In this document: one piece after another, positions 25,102 to 30,049 of the stretch | How positions within the stretch are numbered: the first letter of the stretch is position 1 | Layout: every line of letters starts with the position of its first letter | Origin: Bacteroidales bacterium | GTDB taxonomy: Bacteria; Bacteroidota; Bacteroidia; Bacteroidales; F082 | Assembly: GCA_023229135.1 (NCBI GenBank) | Contig: JALNZT010000043.1 | Coordinates: forward strand, 1-30,049 | DNA length: 30,049 nt | Reading direction: 5' to 3' | Position numbers and translations under genes: made by a program | The notes under the pieces: model-generated | What the model saw: only the letters and a program-made list of their open reading frames with translations | Databases searched by the model: none | Told to the model about the DNA's origin: nothing

Positions 25102-25818
25102 TCAATCTTTTTTTAAATCAGACTCGGGATTAGTGCTATCCGCTTGGAAATGAAATCCTAAGCGTTTGCCGGTTTTCATTGAAATAGCATCCAGTGTATT
25201 TTTCATCTCGCTAACGGTAACCAATTTCACGCTTTCGTAAGGTGGTGTTAGCAAATCAAAGTTGATGGTGTATTCAATTGCGGCTTCCATGAGTTGCATT
25301 ACGGCATTACGATCGAGTTCGTTTTTGCTGAAATTATTCAGCAGCAATCCCAATTCACGCTTACCTTCAATAAAATAATGGTTGTCTTTATTGATGAAAA
25401 CCCGTCCGATAAGGTAGCCAACATCATTAAAACGGTTGTATTTAAACGAGTCGCTCAGGAAGTTGTAAATGTTGATGATGCCACAGTAGGAACGACTTTT
25501 GTCTTCTCTGATATAAGGCGTCCGCATGATTTCGTGGTCGCGCGAAAACTCAAAGACATTGGAGTGCATCAAAAAGAGCAAAATATCGCCGCCAAATTTT
25601 AATTCTATCTCAAAATCACCCCGATAGCGGTTTTCAAAAGCGATATTACGGTGTCTTTTCACAGATTGAAAGTTGACCAAATAATCTTTGGTGATCTCTT
25701 CTATCACAGATTTAAACAGCCTTAGGCCCTTAAAAGTATTGACGTAGATATCTTGTTTTAGAGTCGATTTCTGGATCAGACTTTGAAATAAGGCTTCGCG
25801 TTTGTCGGTAGGTTTCAT
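25102..25818 (-). CDS. Conserved-looking hypothetical protein downstream of PorT
   Basis: A 238-residue protein with no signal peptide or membrane segment, so probably cytoplasmic. I do not recognise the family. It is moderately charged, mixed alpha/beta in appearance, with blocks such as YVNTFKGLRLFKSVIEEI, GGDILLFLMHSNVFEF, SYCGIINIYNFLSDSFKYNR and GYLIGRVFINKDNHYFIEGKR. A short acidic/polar tail (STNPESDLKKD) closes it. It starts 3 bases after the PorT stop, so the two are almost certainly co-transcribed and translationally coupled. That ties it by context to T9SS or envelope assembly (inference only). No catalytic motif is visible. Confidence 0.75.
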   Translation of the reverse strand: MKPTDKREALFQSLIQKSTLKQDIYVNTFKGLRLFKSVIEEITKDYLVNFQSVKRHRNIAFENRYRGDFEIELKFGGDILLFLMHSNVFEFSRDHEIMRTPYIREDKSRSYCGIINIYNFLSDSFKYNRFNDVGYLIGRVFINKDNHYFIEGKRELGLLLNNFSKNELDRNAVMQLMEAAIEYTINFDLLTPPYESVKLVTVSEMKNTLDAISMKTGKRLGFHFQADSTNPESDLKKD

Positions 25819-25821
25819 AAT

Positions 25822-26643
25822 TTATTCAAAAGTAAATGAGATTTGAAAAACTTTATTGCGTAGGCTTTCGATGCTTGAGCTGTATATATAATCATCTTTA
25901 ATCAATATATTTCCAAGGCCATAGCTCATCTTTAGCTCTACGCCAAACTTAAAAAAATTGGTGTAAAAGTCGAAACCGGTACCAATTTCCAGGGCTAAAT
26001 CATTCCTTTTTTTAAGCACACCTTCAACAACGGTAATATTGCTTGTGGGATCATTTGGGTCGGATATCTGAAATTCATTTTTCTTTTGCGAAGCCAGATC
26101 GATGGTGTAGTTTACACCTCCAATAAGGTAGGCAGCAGCATTATTAAGCCTTTTAGATCTGAATTTAAGATGCAATGGAAACTCAACAAAGGTTGAGGAA
26201 TTGCTTTTTCTGAAACTTACTAGGCTTTCTTCGTCACCATTGTACTGTTTAATCACATAATCAAAGTGGCGTTCGCCAAAGCTCAAGGAGGGAATAAATC
26301 TCAAATCAAAATGATTGCCTAAACGTAAATTCCCGACAATACCAATCGTAAATCCGGGTGTAGGCACAGCCGTTAAGCTATAAAGGGAAATTTCGTCGTT
26401 GTTGGGTTTTTCAGGCCAATAACTTCCGTCATATTTTTCTAACTGATAGCTCTTGTCCATCTTCATTGAATAATGCATTTGGTTGCCGGCTAAAATAAAT
26501 CCGAAATGATAAGGATCGAGATCGTATTTGGGAAGGTTCATCACTTTCTTGCGCTGCGCAAAGGCGGGCATGGCCATCAACAGCAAAAGCAGTATTAAAA
26601 GGGAATTCAGTGCGATTTTTTTCAAGTCAAATATAGTTTTCAA
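25822..26643 (-). CDS. porT: PorT-family outer membrane protein (type IX secretion)
   Basis: A 273-residue outer-membrane protein: signal peptide 1-29 (ending MPAFAQ), then RKKVMNLPKYDLDPYHFGFILAGN, the start of an eight-strand-type beta-barrel, ending in a C-terminal strand with terminal Phe-Glu (KVFQISFTFE). PorT/SprT is a T9SS component in Porphyromonas and Flavobacterium. The NLPxYDxxxYHFGF block fits true PorT better than generic porT-like barrels. Its placement directly downstream of ubiE is, as I recall, a recurrent arrangement in Bacteroidota. It has its own candidate promoter in the 102-base gap and is coupled to the unknown gene 3 bases downstream. Confidence 0.82.
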   Translation of the reverse strand: MKTIFDLKKIALNSLLILLLLLMAMPAFAQRKKVMNLPKYDLDPYHFGFILAGNQMHYSMKMDKSYQLEKYDGSYWPEKPNNDEISLYSLTAVPTPGFTIGIVGNLRLGNHFDLRFIPSLSFGERHFDYVIKQYNGDEESLVSFRKSNSSTFVEFPLHLKFRSKRLNNAAAYLIGGVNYTIDLASQKKNEFQISDPNDPTSNITVVEGVLKKRNDLALEIGTGFDFYTNFFKFGVELKMSYGLGNILIKDDYIYSSSIESLRNKVFQISFTFE

Positions 26644-26711
26644 TTGTGATGCACAAACGTTGAAAAGATACTTTTTATTACACTACTTTTCGGGCATCAG
26701 GCATAAGGCAG

Positions 26712-26745
26712 CAAAATTAGTGTTTTAGCCTGATTTACTTGCAAA
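26712..26745 (-). promoter_or_regulatory. Candidate promoter of porT
   Basis: On the minus strand TTTG (26742-26745), 22-base spacer, TAATTTTG (26712-26719). Both boxes match exactly; the spacer is at the long end. The -33 box abuts the ubiE stop codon. Confidence 0.45.
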
Positions 26746-27465
26746 TTATTGGCCGGGCATTATTTTATGGCCGGTATAAATGGTAGCAATACCAAAGCTC
26801 AGCCTCTTTTCTTGGGTTTTATCGTAGCCGGTTTTGTGCAGGTGATCCAGAAAATCTTTACCATCAGGAAATTGACCTACAGAATCGGGCAGATAGGTGT
26901 ATGCAGCTTTATCTTTGGAGATTAACCGACCAAGAACGGGCAATATAAACTTGAAATAAAACTGATAAAGTTGTTTGATGGGGAAAGCGCGAGGCCTTGA
27001 AAACTCGAGTATGGCGACCATTCCGCCCGGGCGCAAAACGCGTTGCATCTCTGCAAGGCCTTTGTCCAAAGACTCAAAATTTCTAACGCCAAAAGCCACC
27101 ATCACCACATCAAAGCTGCTGTCTGAAAAAGGCAGCTTTTCTGAATCGGCTTGCCGTAAAACGATCTGTTGCAAAAGGCCGAACTTTGTAATTTTGTCGC
27201 GGCCTATATCCAGCATGCCCTTGCTAATGTCGATACCGGTGATGGGCGAATTGGTGTATTTTGTCAGCGCGATAGCCAAATCTGCTGTGCCGGTTGCCAC
27301 ATCCAGCACCGCTGTAGGCTTGTTTTTGGCAATCATTTTCACCATTTTCCTGCGCCAGCCGCGGTCAATTCCTGCTGATAAAAAATGGTTTAAAAAATCA
27401 TAGCGGTGGGCAATATTGTCGAACATATCCTGCACCTGCTCTTTTTTTCCTGTTTTTGTTGTCAT
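26746..27465 (-). CDS. ubiE: Demethylmenaquinone methyltransferase (UbiE/MenG)
   Basis: A 239-residue SAM-dependent methyltransferase that converts demethylmenaquinone to menaquinone, the quinone used by Na+-NQR. Motif I AVLDVATGTADLAI is at about 53-66, the acidic GIDIS follows, then MVAFGVRNFESLDKGLAEMQRVL and LEFSRP, all diagnostic of UbiE/MenG. The N-terminal VQDMFDNIAHRYDFLNHFLS motif matches the family too. Length is normal. It starts 11 bases after the heptose kinase stop, so it is the second gene of that transcript. Because the phylum uses menaquinone, the menaquinone rather than ubiquinone role is inferred. Confidence 0.96.
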   Translation of the reverse strand: MTTKTGKKEQVQDMFDNIAHRYDFLNHFLSAGIDRGWRRKMVKMIAKNKPTAVLDVATGTADLAIALTKYTNSPITGIDISKGMLDIGRDKITKFGLLQQIVLRQADSEKLPFSDSSFDVVMVAFGVRNFESLDKGLAEMQRVLRPGGMVAILEFSRPRAFPIKQLYQFYFKFILPVLGRLISKDKAAYTYLPDSVGQFPDGKDFLDHLHKTGYDKTQEKRLSFGIATIYTGHKIMPGQ

Positions 27466-27476
27466 CTAATAGTTTG

Positions 27477-28490
27477 TTAGCGTATCATCAATCGTAATGT
27501 TTCGTCGTGGAATTTATTTTTGTCAATAGGCACCACGCCGACTTCCTCGCAAACTATTCCGCCCGCCAGGTTCGAGAGTGCCGCGATATCGTCTGCCTGC
27601 TGTTCCAGCGCCAGGCACAAAGTCGCTACGCTAATTACCGTGTCACCGGCTCCCGAAACATCAGCAATGCTGCGCTGATGAGCAGGGATATGAGTCGCCT
27701 TAAATTGCTGATCCTCTGTATAACGTATCAAAACTCCCCGTTCCGAAAGGGTTGTCATTACATAGTCAGCTGTTAATTGCTTTTGCAGCATGCTGATAGC
27801 TTCTGTAATAGTTGCGATACTCGAATCTTTGAAGCTGATATTCAGTCCTTCTTTTAATTCTTTGAGGTTAGGCTTAAAAAAAGTAGCGTTCTTGTAGGCC
27901 AAAAAGTTCTTCTTTTTGGGATCAACACTCACCGGAATATGTTTTGCACGTGCCTTTTTAATAACAGTTTCTATGACATTTTTCGTCAACACACCTTTAT
28001 TATAGTCTTGCAATATAATGGCGTCAATTTGTTCGTTTTCAATGATTTGAGTAAATTTCTCGAGCAGCTCTTTGGTTTCTTCTGCGTCCAAGTCGCTGAC
28101 GTCCTCTTCATCCACGCGTAGCATCTGCACATTGTTGCCAATGATGCGGTACTTGGTCGTTGTTCTCCTTTTTTTGCTGGTCAGCAGACCATTCACGGGC
28201 ATATTGTGTTCTTTCAGCAGTTCAATAAAACTGCTTCCCCGACGGTCGTCTCCCAGCACGGAGCACAAAATGGCCTCGGCACCCATTGCCTTGATGTTTA
28301 AGGCTACATTGGCAGCGCCACCAAGCCTTTCAGAGCGTTTTGAGACGGCTACTACAGGAACCGGAGCTTCGGGCGAAATGCGATCAACGCTGCCAAAAAG
28401 ATAGCTGTCAATCATCACATCGCCTACTACCATTATGCGCAGTTTGTTGAAGTTGTTAAATAGTCGCGAAACACTTTCTGTTGTAAGCAT
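27477..28490 (-). CDS. rfaE1: D-glycero-beta-D-manno-heptose-7-phosphate kinase (PfkB family)
   Basis: Ribokinase/PfkB-family kinase that phosphorylates heptose 7-phosphate at C1 in ADP-heptose synthesis for lipopolysaccharide. The start used is the ATG at 28488-28490, giving 337 residues. An upstream in-frame TTG (28506-28508) lies inside the TACCTTTG -7 box and is very unlikely to be translated. Motifs: VVGDVMIDSYLFGSVDRISPE with the following APVPV at about 21-45, GGAANVALN at 57-65, and GAGD at 280-283 with catalytic D283. Only the kinase domain is present; the nucleotidyltransferase half found in fused HldE is absent, as is usual for RfaE1/HldA. ubiE follows 11 bases downstream. Confidence 0.93.
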   Translation of the reverse strand: MLTTESVSRLFNNFNKLRIMVVGDVMIDSYLFGSVDRISPEAPVPVVAVSKRSERLGGAANVALNIKAMGAEAILCSVLGDDRRGSSFIELLKEHNMPVNGLLTSKKRRTTTKYRIIGNNVQMLRVDEEDVSDLDAEETKELLEKFTQIIENEQIDAIILQDYNKGVLTKNVIETVIKKARAKHIPVSVDPKKKNFLAYKNATFFKPNLKELKEGLNISFKDSSIATITEAISMLQKQLTADYVMTTLSERGVLIRYTEDQQFKATHIPAHQRSIADVSGAGDTVISVATLCLALEQQADDIAALSNLAGGIVCEEVGVVPIDKNKFHDETLRLMIR

Positions 28491-28505
28491 AGGTGAATTT
28501 TTGCG

Positions 28506-28539
28506 CAAAGGTAAGATTTATGGCTTTTCGGCAGCCAAA
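28506..28539 (-). promoter_or_regulatory. Promoter of the heptose kinase-ubiE unit
   Basis: On the minus strand TACCTTTG (28506-28513) is an exact -7 box. TTTG (28536-28539) lies 22 bases upstream. The predicted start near 28500 leaves a leader of about 10 bases before the ATG at 28490, which decides the start codon. Confidence 0.55.
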
Positions 28540-28577
28540 CATAAGCCGCTAATGTTGCACGCAATGGCCTAAAGCAC

Positions 28578-29792
28578 TTATTTTAAATGTTTAAGGGCTT
28601 TTTCGATACGGTTGCAGGCTTCTTCCAGCAGGGGTTCTGTGGTGGCATACGAAAAGCGGATGCAGTTGTCGCAACCAAAGGCATCGCCGCTAACCAAGGC
28701 CACATGGGCGTGTTCGAGCAGATAGATGCTAAGGTCGGTGCTGTTATTGATCGTGAATCCATTGGCGCCTTTGCCAAAATAATAACTGATGTCCGGAAAC
28801 ATATAAAAAGCACCTTTGGGCTTGTTTGGGATAACGCCTTCGATGGCTTTGAGGCGGTTATAGAGTACGTCGCGCCTTTTGTTAAACTGGAAAAGCATGT
28901 TTTTCAACTCCTTAGATTCAGCCGGGACTGTGCGGACTGCCTCCAGCGCTGCGGCTTGCGAAATGGTGCAGCTGCCCGAAGTATATTGTCCCTGGATGGT
29001 GATGCACGCGGTTACAATATCTTGATGAGCAGCCAGATAACCTACACGCCAGCCGGTCATGGCAAAGCCTTTACTGAGGCCGTTGATGACGATCACCTGA
29101 TCTTTAATGCTTTCAAAAGAAGCGATGCTGGCATGCTTGCCTTCAAAACGGATGTGTTCGTAAATTTCGTCAGAGAATACATAAATATTGGGATGCTGCT
29201 CGAAAACTTTGGCCAGCTCAGCAAGCTCTTCTTTTTCATAAACCGAACCGCTTGGGTTGCAGGGGCTGCTAAAAATAAAGGCTTTGGTGCGTGGCGTGAT
29301 GGATTGCTCCAGTTGGCTGGCAGTGATTTTAAAATCCTGTTTCACGGTGCTTGGAATGCTGACGGGCGTTCCACCGGCCATTTTTACCATCTCGGGATAA
29401 GAAACCCAAAAAGGAGCGGGAATTATTACCTCATCGCCCTCGTCTAAAATGCTAAAAAAAGCATTCATAATAGATTGCTTGGCACCATTTGAAACGATGA
29501 TTTGCGATGGCTTATAATGCAGTCCGTTGTCGCGCAAAAGCTTATCGGCAATGGCTTTCCTTAGATCATTAGTTCCGGGAACGGGTGGGTAATGCGTAAG
29601 GTTGTCTTCGATGGCTTTGATGCCTGCCTGTTTTACGCTTTCGGGTGTGTTGAAATCTGGTTCGCCGATACTTAATGTGATGATGTCAATGCCCTTTTCG
29701 CGAAGCTCTCGGCTTTTTCGGGTCATTTCAAGGGTGGCCGACTCACTGAGTGACGACAGCCTTTTTGATAATTTGTGATTCTGCTCTGACAT
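28578..29792 (-). CDS. Pyridoxal-phosphate-dependent class I/II aminotransferase (aspartate aminotransferase-like)
   Basis: A 404-residue fold-type I aminotransferase. Visible PLP-site residues: N179 in SSPCNPSG, D208 and Y211 in SDEIYEHI, K241 in NGLSKGFAMTGWRVGY (Schiff base), and a C-terminal Arg in CIRFSYATTE that would bind the substrate carboxylate. The N-terminal IITLSIGEPDFNTP is typical of the AspB/aspartate aminotransferase I-gamma group, so transfer between aspartate or a related amino acid and 2-oxoglutarate is likely. The exact substrate (aspartate, prephenate or aromatic) is not decided by sequence. Transcribed alone or upstream of the heptose kinase, with its own -7 box. Length is normal for the family. 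Confidence 0.94.
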   Translation of the reverse strand: MSEQNHKLSKRLSSLSESATLEMTRKSRELREKGIDIITLSIGEPDFNTPESVKQAGIKAIEDNLTHYPPVPGTNDLRKAIADKLLRDNGLHYKPSQIIVSNGAKQSIMNAFFSILDEGDEVIIPAPFWVSYPEMVKMAGGTPVSIPSTVKQDFKITASQLEQSITPRTKAFIFSSPCNPSGSVYEKEELAELAKVFEQHPNIYVFSDEIYEHIRFEGKHASIASFESIKDQVIVINGLSKGFAMTGWRVGYLAAHQDIVTACITIQGQYTSGSCTISQAAALEAVRTVPAESKELKNMLFQFNKRRDVLYNRLKAIEGVIPNKPKGAFYMFPDISYYFGKGANGFTINNSTDLSIYLLEHAHVALVSGDAFGCDNCIRFSYATTEPLLEEACNRIEKALKHLK

Positions 29793-29816
29793 AAGTATTT
29801 GTTTTTACGAAAAGTA

Positions 29817-29824
29817 CAAAGGTA
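29817..29824 (-). promoter_or_regulatory. -7 box for the aminotransferase gene
   Basis: On the minus strand TACCTTTG, identical to the heptose kinase -7 box, 24 bases upstream of the start codon. The nearest -33-like sequence is ATTG with a 16-base spacer, so the upstream element is weak. Confidence 0.45.
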
Positions 29825-29954
29825 CTGATTTGAAGTTTAGCAATTAACACTAGTTAACAAATTTAAAGGGCTACATTTTATTTTGATGTGCTGGGAATAT
29901 TAATGCAATTTGAATTAAGAGTTTTTTTTCAGGCATACTTTCATGGAATAGTCA

Positions 29955-30049
29955 TAAATTTGTTCAGCCATGAGAAGCGGACTCAGGCTCTGCTGGAGAG
30001 CAACCTGATAGGAATATCCTGGCTGACTGGAATGGTCACAGGGAGGCTA
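29955..30049 (+). other. Unassigned right-edge sequence: possible structured RNA start, or tail of a minus-strand gene
   Basis: An exact TAAATTTG at 29955-29962 is followed by a clearly more GC-rich stretch. This contains TCAG-GCTCT/AGAGC-CTGA (about 29983-30008) and AGGA-ATA-TCCT (about 30009-30019), then runs off the edge. No plus-strand frame stays open: the first ATG frame ends after 12 codons. On the minus strand a frame of 43 sense codons is open, flanked by TAG (30047-30049) and TAA (29915-29917), and its last 18 codons start with ATG. I cannot decide between a leader or small RNA and a gene remnant. Confidence 0.25.

Noticed and set aside
28587..29447. 286-codon plus-strand frame opposite the aminotransferase
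   Set aside because: Antisense shadow; the minus strand encodes a complete PLP enzyme with all active-site residues.
29970..30049. TPP or glycine riboswitch at the right edge
   Set aside because: ACCTGAT and GGAGAG look suggestive, but the other conserved core elements (such as CTGAGA for TPP) are absent in the visible part.

Overview
The window is a chromosomal segment of a member of the Bacteroidota, probably class Bacteroidia. The basis is gene content: Na+-NQR, type IX secretion (T9SS) plug and PorT proteins, a T9SS type A sorting domain, CarboxypepD_reg/TonB-type receptor, LruC lipoprotein, DUF5362. The second support is the promoter grammar. Many genes are preceded by TAnnTTTG, and the two tRNA genes have a clean TTTG-N18-TAnnTTTG. 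No rank below class can be fixed from the sequence alone. Coding density is normal housekeeping density, apart from two repeat-rich intergenic zones beside tRNA genes.

Layout. 1-2614 (minus): nqrA-nqrB-nqrC, with nqrC cut by the left edge. 2827-6274 (plus): T9SS plug protein and an LruC-domain lipoprotein closed by a strong terminator. 6407-8905: primosomal helicase PriA. 9080-11527: outer-membrane beta-barrel receptor. 11687-13552: a two-gene unit of a short-chain dehydrogenase and a double-VOC protein. 13975-14268 (minus): FtsB/DivIC-type division protein. 14456-16257: a duplicated promoter plus 5' gene fragment, a T9SS cargo protein, and the intact DUF5362 gene from which the fragment derives; a small membrane/coiled-coil protein converges on it. 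16969-18573: tRNA-Val with terminator, then a tandem array of 218-bp units. 18681-19682 (minus): formimidoylglutamase-like arginase-family enzyme. 20255-24142: two secreted DUF3857/transglutaminase-like proteins in tandem. 24143-24960: gene-free, full of degenerate copies of the array unit and other palindromes. 24960-25033 (minus): tRNA-Glu. 25102-29792 (minus): unknown gene, PorT, UbiE/MenG, heptose-7-phosphate kinase, class I/II aminotransferase.

How it fits together. NQR (sodium-pumping NADH:quinone oxidoreductase) and UbiE/MenG (last step of menaquinone synthesis) belong to the same respiratory chain. The plug protein, PorT and the sorting-domain protein are parts and a substrate of one secretion system, but they lie about 23 kb apart and are not an operon. 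The heptose kinase serves lipopolysaccharide core synthesis.

The most unusual feature is the 218-bp tandem array. It has five complete units, a diverged leading unit and a truncated last unit. Each unit carries three hairpins, and the variants alternate between two types. Degenerate copies sit 6-7 kb away, again on the 3' side of a tRNA gene. I cannot assign it to a known system. The second notable item is the duplicated DUF5362 promoter and gene head flanking the T9SS cargo gene.
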